Positions 24,090 through 34,156 of a DNA stretch of 39,267 nucleotides are shown piece by piece. How positions within the stretch are numbered: position 1 is the first letter of the stretch; the number at the start of each line of letters is the position of its first letter. The stretch spans positions 1-39,267 of the forward strand of contig JAUYFI010000160.1 of assembly GCA_030691075.1 (NCBI GenBank), read 5' to 3'. The DNA is from Sulfurisoma sp. (GTDB lineage Bacteria; Pseudomonadota; Gammaproteobacteria; Burkholderiales; Rhodocyclaceae). The notes beneath the pieces were generated by a model. The model was not told the DNA's origin and did not search any database. It saw only the letters and a program-made list of their open reading frames with translations. Position numbers and translations under genes: made by a program.

Positions 24090-24980
24090 ATGCTGACCCG
24101 CTGCCCGAGTTGCGCCACCACCTTCCGCATCACGCCCGAACAACTCAAGGCGCGACAGGGTCGCGTGCGCTGCGGTCAATGCCAGGACGTGTTCAACGCG
24201 CTGGAAACGCTGATCGAGGAGGCAGCGCAGGCCGCGGCCGTAGTCGCTGCCGAGGCATCGGCGACAGAGCCGCCGGCAATTGCGCCGGACATTACGTCGG
24301 CACCCGAACCTGCTCCGCTCGCCCCCGTCGCCGTCCCGCCAGGGCCGACTTTTTCAGCGGGGCCGGACACGGCCGCATCGATTCAGGAACCCGATCCGCC
24401 CACCACGACTACCCAGGCTGTTGAAACATCCGGGCCAGAGACCCTGGTCGACTACGAGCCGGCGTTCGACACCTTCACGGCTGAAGAGCCCCCGCGCCGT
24501 GCCTGGCCCTGGGTACTCGGCGCATTGCTCGCGCTGCTGGCCCTGGCCCTGCAGGCCACGCATCACTACCGCGTCGAACTCGCCGTGCTACTGCCGGAGG
24601 CAAAGCCGGCACTGCTGGCCGCCTGCGAGATTGCCGGCTGCGACCTGCCGCTGCCACGGAAGGCCGACCTCGTCGCCATCGAAAGCTCCGATCTCCATCC
24701 CGATCCGGCCAACGCCGCGCAACTGCAACTGGTCGCCACGCTCAGGAACCGCGCGCCCTTCGCCCAGGAATATCCGCATCTCGAACTCACGCTGACCGAC
24801 ACCGCCGACAAGGCGCTGCTGCGCCGCGTGCTCGCCCCCGCCGATTATTTGCCCAAGCCAGCGAATGCCAAATCCGCGGCCCCCGGCTTCGCCGCCAACA
24901 GCGACCTCGCGCTCGCCCTGACGCTCGAGGTCAAGGACCTCGCACCCGTCGGCTACCGTCTCTACGTTTTCTATCCCTGA
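24090..24980 (+). CDS. Zinc-ribbon DUF3426 membrane protein
   Basis: 296 residues. An MJ0042-type zinc ribbon at the N-terminus (LTRCPSCATTFRITPEQLKARQGRVRCGQCQDVF; two CxxC pairs) is followed by a Pro/Ala/Thr-rich stretch of about 100 residues. Next come one membrane helix (WPWVLGALLALLALALQA) and a periplasmic DUF3426 domain with ESSDLHPDPANAAQLQLVATLRNRAPFAQEYPHLELTLTD. The family often follows prmA in betaproteobacteria. Function is not established. PfkB-type kinase gene follows after 12 nt. Confidence 0.85.
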   Translation: MLTRCPSCATTFRITPEQLKARQGRVRCGQCQDVFNALETLIEEAAQAAAVVAAEASATEPPAIAPDITSAPEPAPLAPVAVPPGPTFSAGPDTAASIQEPDPPTTTTQAVETSGPETLVDYEPAFDTFTAEEPPRRAWPWVLGALLALLALALQATHHYRVELAVLLPEAKPALLAACEIAGCDLPLPRKADLVAIESSDLHPDPANAAQLQLVATLRNRAPFAQEYPHLELTLTDTADKALLRRVLAPADYLPKPANAKSAAPGFAANSDLALALTLEVKDLAPVGYRLYVFYP

Positions 24981-24992
24981 TCGGAACCCACT

Positions 24993-25925
24993 GTGAAGAC
25001 CCTCATCTGCGGCTCGCTCGCCTACGACACCATCATGGTGTTTCACGACCACTTCAAGAACCACATCCTGCCCGAGCAGATTCACATCCTCAACGTCTCC
25101 TTTCTCGTGCCCGACATGCGGCGCGAATACGGCGGCTGCGCCGGCAACATCGCCTACAACCTGCGCCTGCTCGGTGGCGAGCCGCTGATCATGGCCACCG
25201 TCGGCGACGACTACGGCCCTTACAAGCAGCGGCTGACGCATCAGGGCTTCGACACCGCGCATGTCAAGGAGATCGCCGGCACCTTCACCGCGCAGGCCTT
25301 CATCACCACCGACCTCGCCGACAACCAGATCACCGCCTTCCACCCGGGCGCGATGGGCCACTCGCACCTCAACAGAATCGGTGATGCCAAGGACGCCCGC
25401 CTCGGCATCGTCTCGCCCGACGGCCGCCAGGGCATGCTCGACCATGCCCGCCAGTTCTTTGACGCCGGCATCCCCTTCATTTTCGATCCGGGCCAGGGCA
25501 TGCCGATGTTCGACGGCGCCGATCTGCTCGAATTCCTGAAACTCGCCGACTACTGCACGGTCAACGACTACGAAGCGAAGATGTTGTCCGACCGCACCGG
25601 CAAACCGCTAGCCGAACTGGCGAAAAGCGTGAAGGCGCTGATCGTCACGCTCGGCGCCAACGGCTCGGAGATTTACGCCGACGGTCAGCACATCGCAATT
25701 CCGTGCGTTAAGCCGGATGACGTGGTCGATCCGACCGGCTGCGGCGACGCCTACCGCGCCGGCCTGCTCCACGGCATCGCGCAGGGGTGGGGGTGGGAGA
25801 AGACCGGGCGGCTGGCTTCGCTGATGGGCTCGATCAAGATTGCGCACCGCGGCGGCCAGAACCACAAGGCAAAGCGCGAAGAAATTGCCGAACGTTACAG
25901 CGCCGCCTTCGGCGAAGCGTTATGA
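24993..25925 (+). CDS. PfkB-family carbohydrate/nucleoside kinase (adenosine-kinase-like)
   Basis: 310 residues from a GTG at 24993. Ribokinase fold: MKTLICGSLAYDTIMVF, the N-terminal glycine motif REYGGCAGNIAYNLRLLGG, and the C-terminal PfkB signature VDPTGCGDAYRAGLLHGIAQG with the catalytic base Asp. Substrate is unclear; the sequence resembles the adenosine-kinase-like branch. Cys stands where many members have an Ala (DPTGCGDA for DTTGAGD). The lipoprotein gene follows, with its ribosome-binding site overlapping this stop. Confidence 0.85.
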   Translation: MKTLICGSLAYDTIMVFHDHFKNHILPEQIHILNVSFLVPDMRREYGGCAGNIAYNLRLLGGEPLIMATVGDDYGPYKQRLTHQGFDTAHVKEIAGTFTAQAFITTDLADNQITAFHPGAMGHSHLNRIGDAKDARLGIVSPDGRQGMLDHARQFFDAGIPFIFDPGQGMPMFDGADLLEFLKLADYCTVNDYEAKMLSDRTGKPLAELAKSVKALIVTLGANGSEIYADGQHIAIPCVKPDDVVDPTGCGDAYRAGLLHGIAQGWGWEKTGRLASLMGSIKIAHRGGQNHKAKREEIAERYSAAFGEAL

Positions 25926-25936
25926 AAGGACAGGAT

Positions 25937-26389
25937 ATGAGACTGCTTCAGGGAATGACCATCGCACTCTCGGTCGTGCTGCTCGCCGGCTGCGCCAGCA
26001 GCCAGTCGGGATCGAGCTACTCGCGCAGCGCCACGCGCGGCGAGATGAACGTGCGCATGGGCGTGGTCGAAGGCGTTCGCCAGGTCACCATCGAAGGCAC
26101 GCAATCGGCGGTCGGCCCGGCCGCCGGCGCGGTGATCGGCGGCATCGCCGGCAGCAACATCGGCCAGGGCCGCGGCTCGACCGTCGGCGCCATCCTCGGC
26201 GCGGTAGCCGGCGGCGTCGCCGGCAGCGCCATCGAGGAAGGTGTCACCAAGAAGGCCGGCATCGAGATCACCGTCAAGCTCGACACCGGCAAGCTGATCG
26301 CCGTGACGCAGGAAGCCGACGAGCAGTTTCGCCCGGGCGAGCGTGTGCGCGTGCTCTCTGGCAGCGGAGTAACGCGCGTCTCGCGCTGA
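25937..26389 (+). CDS. Glycine-zipper outer-membrane lipoprotein (SlyB-like)
   Basis: 150 residues from the ATG at 25937 with AGGACAGGA just upstream; an ATG at 25922 adds five residues. Signal and lipobox are IALSVVLLAGCASS (lipidated Cys near 20). Two glycine-zipper segments follow: VGPAAGAVIGGIAGSNIGQGRG and VGAILGAVAGGVAGSAIEEG. The C-terminal soluble part reads ITVKLDTGKLIAVTQEADEQFRPGERVRVL. This is the SlyB/PcpY plan of envelope-stress lipoproteins. Last gene of the accB-led group. Confidence 0.88.
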   Translation: MRLLQGMTIALSVVLLAGCASSQSGSSYSRSATRGEMNVRMGVVEGVRQVTIEGTQSAVGPAAGAVIGGIAGSNIGQGRGSTVGAILGAVAGGVAGSAIEEGVTKKAGIEITVKLDTGKLIAVTQEADEQFRPGERVRVLSGSGVTRVSR

Positions 26390-26423
26390 ACGCGCTACAC
26401 TGAACCGGCCAAGGGAGGTCTCG

Positions 26424-26999
26424 ATGAACTTGCCGCAACGGAAACCCGAATTCGGTCCGGACGACTACCTCGCCTGGGAAAACGCCCATGAAGAACGCCA
26501 CGAGTACATCGACGGCGAAGTTTTCGACATGGTCGGCGTCAGCGTCCCGCACAACCTTATAAACGGCAATATTTACATGGCCTTGCGCAACCATCTGCGC
26601 GGCAACGCCTGTCAGGTCTTCGCCATCGACCTCAAGCTCCGCGTCGAGGAAGCCAACTGCTTCTTCTATCCCGACCTCTTCGTCAGTTGCGCGACGCCCG
26701 GCGAAAAACCGGACAGCGAATATTTCCGCCGCCATGCCAAGCTGGTCGTCGAGGTATTGTCGGAATCCACCGCCGGCTACGACCGCGGCCGCAAGTTCGC
26801 CTACTACCGGCAATTGCCTTCGCTCAAGGAATACGTACTCGTCGATCAGGAACGTCAGTCAGTCGAACTGTTCCGCCGCGATGCCACCGACCACTGGGTG
26901 CTGCATCCCTTCGGCCCCGACGAAACCGTGGAGTTCGCCAGCGTCGGCCTGAGCCTGCCGATCGCGGCCATCTACGAGGATGTCGGTTTTCCGGAGTAA
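26424..26999 (+). CDS. Uma2-family (DUF820) putative endonuclease
   Basis: 191 residues with the PD-(D/E)xK-like core of Uma2: ERHEYIDGEVFDMVGVS, FFYPDLFVSC (catalytic Asp), LVVEVLSESTAGYDRGRKFAYYRQ (Glu and Lys/Arg), and KEYVLVDQERQSVELFRRD. Uma2 proteins are widespread and numerous in cyanobacteria, and their role is poorly known. It is convergent with apaH, 3 nt apart. GGAGGT-like bases (GGGAGGTCTCG) precede the ATG. Confidence 0.85.
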   Translation: MNLPQRKPEFGPDDYLAWENAHEERHEYIDGEVFDMVGVSVPHNLINGNIYMALRNHLRGNACQVFAIDLKLRVEEANCFFYPDLFVSCATPGEKPDSEYFRRHAKLVVEVLSESTAGYDRGRKFAYYRQLPSLKEYVLVDQERQSVELFRRDATDHWVLHPFGPDETVEFASVGLSLPIAAIYEDVGFPE

Positions 27000-27002
27000 G
27001 GG

Positions 27003-27830
27003 TCAATCCCAGCCGCTCGGCTCGACCTGGCGCGAGCAGGGCACCTGAAACACCCGGCGATCCTCGAGACGGATCGCCGTAAGGCTGCCGCCCCACAGGC
27101 AGCCGGTATCCAGCGCCAGCAGCCCGTCCTCGATGCGCAAGCCCAGCGCCGACCAATGCCCGCAAACGACGGTGTGATCCGCGCTGGCGCGCCCCGGCAC
27201 ATCGAACCACGGCAGACATCCCGCCGGCGCATGCTCCACCGGCCCCTTGGCCTTGAATTCCATCAGGCCGCCGGAGGTACAGAAACGCATTCGCGTCATG
27301 GCATTCACCACCACGCGCAGCCGGTCCCAGCCGGCGAGATCGTCGCTCCAGGCCGTCGGCGTGCTGCCCCACATGTTGGCAAGAAAGTCGCGATAATTTC
27401 GCGTCTGCAATACCGCCTCGACCTCGCGGGACAGCGCGGCCGCCTTGCCGACATCCCACGACGGCAGCAAGCCGGCATGCACCATCGCGTGGCCGCCATC
27501 GACATGGAAAAGGGGCCGCGAGCGCAGCCATGCCAGCAATTCATCCCGATCCGGGGCGACGAGAATCGGATCGAGCGTGTCTTCGTGATTGCGCTTGCCG
27601 AAGCCCTCGGCCTGCATCACCAGGTGCAAGTCGTGGTTGCCGAGAACGGCGACCGCCCGCTCGCCGAGATCGCGGACGAAACGCAGAACCTCGAGCGACC
27701 GGGGTCCGCGATTGACCAGGTCGCCGACAAACCAGAGACGATCGGCCGAATGATCGAACGGCAGTGCATCCAGCAACCGCGATAGTGGATCAAGGCAACC
27801 CTGCAGATCGCCAATTGCGTAAGTCGCCAT
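27003..27830 (-). CDS. apaH: Symmetrical diadenosine tetraphosphatase ApaH
   Basis: 275 residues, usual length. Metallophosphatase motifs: [18 protein letters not shown] at 6-23, [29 protein letters not shown], and a C-terminal [28 protein letters not shown]. It splits Ap4A into two ADP. The start codon overlaps the stop of the upstream polysaccharide dehydratase gene (ATGA), so it is probably transcribed with it. Confidence 0.95.
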   Translation of the reverse strand: MATYAIGDLQGCLDPLSRLLDALPFDHSADRLWFVGDLVNRGPRSLEVLRFVRDLGERAVAVLGNHDLHLVMQAEGFGKRNHEDTLDPILVAPDRDELLAWLRSRPLFHVDGGHAMVHAGLLPSWDVGKAAALSREVEAVLQTRNYRDFLANMWGSTPTAWSDDLAGWDRLRVVVNAMTRMRFCTSGGLMEFKAKGPVEHAPAGCLPWFDVPGRASADHTVVCGHWSALGLRIEDGLLALDTGCLWGGSLTAIRLEDRRVFQVPCSRQVEPSGWD

Positions 27831-29644
27831 CAGTGCCGTGCCGGGCGATATTCGGGAACCCAGCGCCGCAACCCCGCCTTGACCTCCGCCTCCGCGCGCA
27901 CGGGCACCGCCAGCCAGGCCTCCAATTCAGCCAGCCAGGCCGCGTCGGGTGCCATCTCGGCCTTCATGACGCGCAGTTTTGGATGGGGTGTCGGCAAGGT
28001 GGTCTCGCCATCGGCAAGCAATTCCTCGAACAGTTTTTCCCCGGGACGCAGGCCGGTGAATTCGATTCCGATGTCATCCTCGATCAACCCCGACAACCGG
28101 ATCATGTCGCGCGCCAACTGGGCGATTTTCACCGGCTCGCCCATGTCGAGAACAAATATTTCCCCACCGGACTGCGCCTGCACGGCCGCCTGCAACACCA
28201 ACTGGGCCGCCTCGGGAATCAGCATGAAGTAGCGAACGATCTCCGGATGGGTCACCGTCACCGGGCCGCCCCTGGCGATTTGCTCGCGAAATTTCGGAAT
28301 CACGCTGCCCGATGAACCCAGGACATTTCCGAAACGCACCGCGACGTAACGCGTCGCGGTTCCCCCCGCCTGCAGCGCCTGGCAGACCTGTTCCGCCAGG
28401 CGCTTGCTGGCCCCCATCACGTTGGTCGGATTGACCGCCTTGTCCGTCGAAATCAAACAGAATTCGCCGACATCGTGTTCGGCCGCGACTTGAGCAACCC
28501 GCCACGTACCCAACACATTGTTGCGCACGGCTTCCCAGGCATTTTCGTTCTCCATGAGCGGAACATGCTTGTAGGCCGCCGCGTGGAAGACAACATCCGG
28601 GCGATATTTCGCGAACACCGAGGCCAGTCGCATCGGATCCTTGACATCCCCCACGGCACAAGCCACCGGTCGTCCGGAAAATTCCTGATCGATCGCGTAA
28701 AGGGAGAACTCGGACAGTTCGTACAGCACGATCAACCCGGGCGAGAACCGAAGTATCTGGCGGCACAGTTCCGAGCCAATCGAGCCGCCGGCGCCGGTGA
28801 CAAGAATCGTCTTGCCCGCGAGAAGTTGATGCAGCCCCTTGTCGTCGAGCTGAATCTGGTCGCGGCCCAGAAGGTCTTCAAGTTCCACGCCCCGCACATT
28901 GGAAACGGACACCCGCCCCGCCAACAGGTCGCCAAACGAGGGCACGGTCAACACCCCAAGACCCGCCGCGACCGCATGTTCCGCGGCGCGGCGCCTTGCC
29001 GCGGGCGTCGCGGATGGCATGGCGATGATGACCTGGCGCACCCCCAGCTTGCCGGCAAGATATCCGCATTCGGCAATCCCGCCCAGGACGGATACCCCGT
29101 TGAGATGGCTGCCAAGTTTCGCGGGATCGTCGTCGAGCAAACCGACGACATGCCAGTCCCTGCCACGCTGGAGATCTCGCAGCAGCGTGGCGGCTGCGGC
29201 GCCGGCGCCCAATACCAGCACCGGCTCTCCGGCCACGGCACCGATGGAGAGAAGGTGCCCGTCCTTCCACGCACGATAAAGAAGGCGGCTCCCCCCCATC
29301 ATCAACGCGAGCAGCAGGGGGGCGAGCAACAGCACGGAGCGAGGCACGTCGTTGAGCCGGCTCAGCATGAATAACAGGGCGGGCGCGACCAGCGCCCCCA
29401 GGCTCACGGCCACCAATATGCGCTTCAGGTCCGGCAGGCTCGCGAATCGCCACATGCCCCGGTAGAGACCGAACACGAGGAAAAGACTCGACTGCGCAAA
29501 CACGACCGGCGGCAGCGACTCGATCAGGCTTCCCCAGTAACGCTCCGGGATATCCAGGTTGAAGCGCAGCCAATAGGCGCCGACCCATGCGGCGACGGCC
29601 ATGGCCGAGTCATGCAGGAAAACAAGGAATGCGCGCGGCTTCAT
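27830..29644 (-). CDS. WbpM/CapD-type membrane nucleotide-sugar 4,6-dehydratase
   Basis: 604 residues from the ATG at 29644; the open frame to 29728 lies within the upstream gene. Four membrane helices (about 1-130) are followed by a CoA-binding-like Rossmann domain with [17 protein letters not shown]. The catalytic SDR domain has [15 protein letters not shown] and [20 protein letters not shown], in which Met replaces the usual Tyr as in the SMK triad of WbpM. Such enzymes convert UDP-GlcNAc to its 4-keto-6-deoxy form for O-antigen or capsule sugars. It follows the WecA/WbpL-like transferase and overlaps it by 4 nt. Confidence 0.93.
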   Translation of the reverse strand: MKPRAFLVFLHDSAMAVAAWVGAYWLRFNLDIPERYWGSLIESLPPVVFAQSSLFLVFGLYRGMWRFASLPDLKRILVAVSLGALVAPALLFMLSRLNDVPRSVLLLAPLLLALMMGGSRLLYRAWKDGHLLSIGAVAGEPVLVLGAGAAAATLLRDLQRGRDWHVVGLLDDDPAKLGSHLNGVSVLGGIAECGYLAGKLGVRQVIIAMPSATPAARRRAAEHAVAAGLGVLTVPSFGDLLAGRVSVSNVRGVELEDLLGRDQIQLDDKGLHQLLAGKTILVTGAGGSIGSELCRQILRFSPGLIVLYELSEFSLYAIDQEFSGRPVACAVGDVKDPMRLASVFAKYRPDVVFHAAAYKHVPLMENENAWEAVRNNVLGTWRVAQVAAEHDVGEFCLISTDKAVNPTNVMGASKRLAEQVCQALQAGGTATRYVAVRFGNVLGSSGSVIPKFREQIARGGPVTVTHPEIVRYFMLIPEAAQLVLQAAVQAQSGGEIFVLDMGEPVKIAQLARDMIRLSGLIEDDIGIEFTGLRPGEKLFEELLADGETTLPTPHPKLRVMKAEMAPDAAWLAELEAWLAVPVRAEAEVKAGLRRWVPEYRPARH

Positions 29645-30639
29645 GGCTTGAAATACGTGTGCCATGCCCGGTCCACTCGCCAAAGCAGAAATCCGTATAT
29701 CGCGCACCACAGGGCCACGCCGGACCACTGGACCCTTGCCGGACTATCGAGCAGGAGCAAGGCGCCGCCCCCGACGGAGAGCATCAGAGCGTACCCGGCC
29801 AGCGCGGTACGACGATGGCCCCAACCCATGCGCACCAGGCGCTGATAATAATGTTCCCGGTGAGCCTGCCATATGCGCTCGCGACGGAGCAGGCGGCGCG
29901 ACAGCGTCACGCTGGCATCAACGACAAAAGGAGAAAACACCAGCACCGGAAACCACGCGGGCCAGAGTTGCCCCAGCCAACCGGAGTACCCGAAGACTCC
30001 CGCCAGGAAACCCAAGGGGATGGATCCCGCGTCTCCCATGAATACCCTGGCCGGAGGAAAGTTGAAAACCAGAAAGCCCAATGCGGCGGCGGAAACGGAC
30101 AGGCAGGCGAAGGCCAGTTCCATATCCCCTCCCATCAGCGCGCCCATCCCGTAAGCCAGGAACCCGACAAGGGCCATTCCACCGGCCAGGCCATCCGAAC
30201 CATCCATGAAGTTGAAGAGGTTGATTGTCCACACCAGCGCCAGGGTCAGACAGACAAGCCCCAGGGGGCCCGGTTCTCCAAGCAATAGAATGGCCATCGC
30301 GCCGAGCGCCAGGTGCGCCCCAAGCCGTGGCACCACCGGCAAGCCTCGCCAGTCGTCGAAATACGACACCATTGCCACCCCTGCCACGCACATGATGACA
30401 ACTCCCAGACTCGGGGATGGCGGCCACGCCAGCACGCTGGCAACCAGCAGGGCCAGCATCATGGCCACCCCGCCGATCCGGGGAATGGCCCTTGCGTGCA
30501 ATGACCGGGCATTGGGAACATCCATGGGCAGGCGCGCCGCGAACTTCAGCATCAGGTACAGCAAGCCGGCGGTCGCCACCGCCACGAAAATGGCGATTGA
30601 CCAGCCCCCAAGCGGAACACCCCGGAGATGCGGGGTCAA
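29641..30639 (-). CDS. WecA/WbpL-like polyprenyl-phosphate sugar-1-phosphate transferase (GT4)
   Basis: 332 residues from a TTG at 30639 that overlaps the upstream stop (TTGA), with GAGG 11 nt before it; no ATG or GTG lies near the true N-terminus. About ten membrane helices. Family motifs: NARSLHARAIPRIGGVAMM, MVSYFDDWRGLP, NLFNFMDGSDGLAGG, and VFMGDAGSIPLGF, with a basic HREHYYQRLVRMGWGH loop. It transfers a sugar phosphate (in WbpL, FucNAc- or QuiNAc-type) to undecaprenyl phosphate and so starts O-antigen synthesis. Overlaps the dehydratase start by 4 nt. Confidence 0.88.
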   Translation of the reverse strand: MTPHLRGVPLGGWSIAIFVAVATAGLLYLMLKFAARLPMDVPNARSLHARAIPRIGGVAMMLALLVASVLAWPPSPSLGVVIMCVAGVAMVSYFDDWRGLPVVPRLGAHLALGAMAILLLGEPGPLGLVCLTLALVWTINLFNFMDGSDGLAGGMALVGFLAYGMGALMGGDMELAFACLSVSAAALGFLVFNFPPARVFMGDAGSIPLGFLAGVFGYSGWLGQLWPAWFPVLVFSPFVVDASVTLSRRLLRRERIWQAHREHYYQRLVRMGWGHRRTALAGYALMLSVGGGALLLLDSPARVQWSGVALWCAIYGFLLWRVDRAWHTYFKP

Positions 30640-32408
30640 GGCTGAAACGACCTCGGTGAAAAACCGAAGCTCCGCGCCGCGTCGCCATGATCGAAACACA
30701 TGTCGGCGTTGATCCGGTCGATCATTTCCATGTTGATGCGTCGATAGGTTGGCGCCAAATGGGCCAGGTGCAGCAGGCCCATCCACACCCCCCTGGGAAG
30801 CGCCACGAATCGCGGTTGCAATCCGATCCGATCAAATATCCTCTCCACCATCTGGCGGTAACTCAGCGTTTCACCTCCGCTGAGGTCATACGGACGGTTC
30901 CACCCGCTTTCGGCGTGGAACAGGGCCACGCAGGCCCGGGCCAGGTCGTCGGCATGGACAGGTTGTCGCAATCCGCTACCGCCATCAAGCAGGGGAAAAA
31001 AATGGAAGTGCCTGATGAAGTCCGCCAGCACGGTGACATTCCGGTCATGGCCGAGCGAGTAAATCAAGGTCGGCCGGATCACCACCCAGCGGACGCCGAG
31101 GCTCCGACACTCAAGCTCGATGGATCTTTCAGCCTGTTCCAGACGGGCCACCAGCCGGACTTCCTCCGGGTCATGCGAATGGCTCTTGGTGAATCGGCTC
31201 GTGGAGCCGAAACCGATGAGTTTTTTCATTCCGGCATTCGCCAGCGAGGCGATCTGCGCGGGCAGCAGCCAAAGGGGTGCCAAATGCACAACCATCTCCG
31301 GCGCGCCAAAAACGGGAAGCGGCAAATCGCCGCCGATGTCATACGCATGCCACGTGAGATGCGGCGAATCCGCCGCGCCGTGCGCGACCGGGTTGCGGCT
31401 GAAGGCCCGCACCCGGTAGCCGGCGGCCACCAGCCGGGGTATCAGGTGCCGGCCCACCAGGCTTGACGCCCCGAAAACCCAGACCTCCCCGGTGTTCGCC
31501 GCCCGGGTTCCGATATCGCCGTCCCGCCAGGTTTCATGCTCTCGCGCGAAAGACATCAACTGGATGGCTCGCCCCGCGAATCTGACTGCCACGCCCAGCG
31601 CGACAAGCGCCAGCAACGGCAAGTGCCAGACCGAATGAAAGTAATACTTGCGGAAAAACCGGGCGATACCCGCATGCTTGTGCCACTCGACCCTGAACGG
31701 ACGGGAATGGCTCGACCGTCCCTTGAAGTGCAGCACCTCGACGCCCGGCACGAACACTATCTCGCGGCCATTCAGCTTGAACCGCTGGCAGTAGTCCAGA
31801 TCTTCCCAATGCATGAAATAGCCGTCATCGAAACTTCCGAGCGCGTCCAGCGCCTCCCGCGTGACAAGCATGAACGCGCCGGATATGGCATCGACCGCTT
31901 CCGGCAAGGCAGGCAAGGGCTCGTCGGTCATGAGAATGCCGCCGTGTTTCCGCAGGCCAAACCAGATCGACGGCGAAAGTCCCATGGCCAGGGCGTGGCG
32001 AGGAGTCGGCAGGCGCCGGCGACAACCGGCCTGTTCGCTGCCATCGGGATTGAGTATCCGGCAACCGGCCATTCCCGCGCGCGGGTTGGCCCGCAACGCC
32101 GCGACCATGCGCTCCAGTGTGCTTGCCTCGAGCAGGCAGTCGGGATTGAGGAACAGAATGAACTCCCCATCCGCGAACGGGATGGCGACATTGTTTCCCC
32201 GCGCGAAACCAAGATTCGCCTGGTTGCGGATTACAACGAGGCGGCGTTCGGTGGCGGCAAGATCTTCCAGCGGTTCGACGCTGCAATCCGAGGAACCGTT
32301 GTCGGAAACGATGATCCGCACCGGAAGCGATGACGCAAGCACGCTCCGCACGCACTCGATGAGCAGCGGGCCGCTGTTGAAACTGACAATAATGACCGAG
32401 ACATGCAT
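30636..32408 (-). CDS. Fused family 2 glycosyltransferase and NAD-dependent sugar epimerase/dehydratase
   Basis: 590 residues, two enzymes in one frame. Residues 1 to about 290 are a GT2 of the rhamnosyltransferase-like type: MHVSVIIVSFNSGPLLIECV, SDNGSSDCSV, FLNPDCLLE (DxD-like), SGAFMLVTREAL and YFMHWEDLDYCQR. From about 310 an atypical SDR follows: GEVWVFGASSLVGRHLIPRLVAAGYRVRAFSR (NAD loop), VHLAPLWLLPAQ, GFGSTSRFTKS where a YxxxK is expected but absent, and VHADDLARACVALFH. It precedes GT4 and WbpM-like genes, recalling wbpV-wbpL-wbpM of Pseudomonas. The natural fusion is notable; two genes merged by deletion is an alternative. Confidence 0.88.
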   Translation of the reverse strand: MHVSVIIVSFNSGPLLIECVRSVLASSLPVRIIVSDNGSSDCSVEPLEDLAATERRLVVIRNQANLGFARGNNVAIPFADGEFILFLNPDCLLEASTLERMVAALRANPRAGMAGCRILNPDGSEQAGCRRRLPTPRHALAMGLSPSIWFGLRKHGGILMTDEPLPALPEAVDAISGAFMLVTREALDALGSFDDGYFMHWEDLDYCQRFKLNGREIVFVPGVEVLHFKGRSSHSRPFRVEWHKHAGIARFFRKYYFHSVWHLPLLALVALGVAVRFAGRAIQLMSFAREHETWRDGDIGTRAANTGEVWVFGASSLVGRHLIPRLVAAGYRVRAFSRNPVAHGAADSPHLTWHAYDIGGDLPLPVFGAPEMVVHLAPLWLLPAQIASLANAGMKKLIGFGSTSRFTKSHSHDPEEVRLVARLEQAERSIELECRSLGVRWVVIRPTLIYSLGHDRNVTVLADFIRHFHFFPLLDGGSGLRQPVHADDLARACVALFHAESGWNRPYDLSGGETLSYRQMVERIFDRIGLQPRFVALPRGVWMGLLHLAHLAPTYRRINMEMIDRINADMCFDHGDAARSFGFSPRSFQP

Positions 32409-32498
32409 CTAAAAATTTTCTCAATTCAGCCGGATTTTGGCATAGTGTACTGCCCGATAGGTCGTCGGGCACCTTGTCGTCGAATCGAAGTTATAAAA

Positions 32499-34082
32499 AT
32501 GCATCATTCGGAAAAACTGCTGGCGGGTCTGCTGATCGCGATGATGTGGGGTGGCAATGCCCAAGCACAGGCGATTCCAACCTTCCCGATCATCCGGTTT
32601 CAGATCGATGGCAACAGCCTGCTGCCCGCAGCCAGGATCGAGGACGTTCTCAAGCCTTTCGTTGGTCCGCAACGCGACTTTGGCGACGTGCAACGCGCGC
32701 TGGAAATGCTCGAGCAGGTTTTTCGCGACAGTGGATACACGACCGTGTCCGTCGTGCTGCCGGAGCAAGTGCTGGAGCGTGGCGAGGTGCTCTTCCGTAT
32801 CATCGAAGGCCGCATTCGCGGCGTCAAGGTCGAAGGCAACGAACACTTCGACACGGCGAACATCCGTGCCAGTCTCCCGGGGCTTGTCGAAGGCCAGGTT
32901 CCCTTGGTGAGCGACCTTTCGGCCAGCCTGCGCGTCGCCAACGAAAACCCCAGCAAGAAAATCGCCCTGCAAATGTCCCCGGGCGAGCGTGACGAAGACA
33001 TCGATGTCCGGTTGCGGATCACCGACGGAATCCCCTGGAAGACCGGCCTCACCCTCGACAACACCGGGACGCCCCAGACAGGGCTTGAGCGCCTGGGCGC
33101 AAGCCTGCAATATGCCAACTTGTGGAATAGCGACCACATCCTGACCCTTCAGTACCAGACGGCGCCGGAAAAGCCCCCCGGCATCAAGGTCAACGTCTAC
33201 GCCCTGGCCTATCGCGCGCCTCTTTACGCCTGGGGAGACAGCCTCGACATCTATTACACCAATTCCGACGTGAACGCCGGCAACATCGCGGTCGGCCCGA
33301 TAAACCTCGCCATCAGCGGCAAGGGCAAGGTGCTTGGCGCCCGCTACAACTGGAACCTCAAGCGCAGCGGCGATTACGAGCACAGCATCAACCTCGGCAT
33401 CGACGAAAAAGAGTTCATCAACAGTATCGGCAACGCCACGCTGCAGCTCGGCAACGACCTCACGGCCCGCCCGCTCACGCTGCAATACAACGGCCGACTG
33501 GCTCGGGAAGGATTCGAACTCGGTTTCCACGGCGCCATGGTGCAGAACATCCCGGGAGGCAAGCGCGGCGGACAGACTGATTTTTCCCTGGCGCGCCAGG
33601 GGGCCACGCCGCATTACTACGTCTTCCGCGCCGGATTCAACGTCAGCCAGGCCTTGCCGGACGACTGGCAGGTGCGTTTTGCCGCCACCGGGCAGTTGGC
33701 CAACAGCCCGCTGATTCCCGGCGAGCAGTTCGGCGTCGGCGGCGCCAGTTCGGTGCGGGGTTTTTACGAACGCGAAGTATCCGCCGACCATGGCTACCAG
33801 GCCAGCGCCGAAATCTACACCCCCGAACTGTGCACGGGCGAATCCACCCGCGGCATGCGCTGCCGGGCGCTCGCCTTCTTCGACACGGGCAGCGTCGCGC
33901 GCAACAGTCCGCTGGCCGGCGAAAAGCACGGCGAAAACATCGCCGGCGGCGGCATCGGTCTGCGCTGGTCATGGGGCACGTCCATCGCCGCCCAGGCGGA
34001 CTACGCCGAAGTCTTGCAGCCGGGTGGCGGGCGCACCCGCGACGACTGGCGCATCCACGCCCGGATCGGACTTTTTTTCTGA
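32499..34082 (+). CDS. TpsB outer-membrane transporter of two-partner secretion (FhaC/ShlB-like)
   Basis: 527 residues from the ATG at 32499; earlier in-frame codons lie in the divergent promoter gap. Signal peptide MHHSEKLLAGLLIAMMWGGNAQAQA, POTRA_2 (about 28-110, RFQIDGNSLLPAARIEDVL and FRDSGYTTVSVVLPEQVLERGEVLFRIIEGRI), second POTRA-like IRGVKVEGNEHFDTANIRASLPGL, then a 16-strand barrel with FGVGGASSVRGFYEREV (conserved VRGF of loop 6) and a terminal RIHARIGLFF. It exports the TpsA protein encoded 74 nt downstream. Divergent from the polysaccharide genes with a 90-bp gap. Confidence 0.93.
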   Translation: MHHSEKLLAGLLIAMMWGGNAQAQAIPTFPIIRFQIDGNSLLPAARIEDVLKPFVGPQRDFGDVQRALEMLEQVFRDSGYTTVSVVLPEQVLERGEVLFRIIEGRIRGVKVEGNEHFDTANIRASLPGLVEGQVPLVSDLSASLRVANENPSKKIALQMSPGERDEDIDVRLRITDGIPWKTGLTLDNTGTPQTGLERLGASLQYANLWNSDHILTLQYQTAPEKPPGIKVNVYALAYRAPLYAWGDSLDIYYTNSDVNAGNIAVGPINLAISGKGKVLGARYNWNLKRSGDYEHSINLGIDEKEFINSIGNATLQLGNDLTARPLTLQYNGRLAREGFELGFHGAMVQNIPGGKRGGQTDFSLARQGATPHYYVFRAGFNVSQALPDDWQVRFAATGQLANSPLIPGEQFGVGGASSVRGFYEREVSADHGYQASAEIYTPELCTGESTRGMRCRALAFFDTGSVARNSPLAGEKHGENIAGGGIGLRWSWGTSIAAQADYAEVLQPGGGRTRDDWRIHARIGLFF

Positions 34083-34156
34083 TTGCCAACTGAATCACGG
34101 CAGCGACCGTCCAGACGAGCTAGCATGGGGATCAGGAACCCTTCAAGGAGATGACC

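Noticed and set aside
32403-32498. N-terminal extension of TpsB
   Set aside because: It would lie in the divergent promoter gap, and the signal peptide begins at the ATG at 32499.
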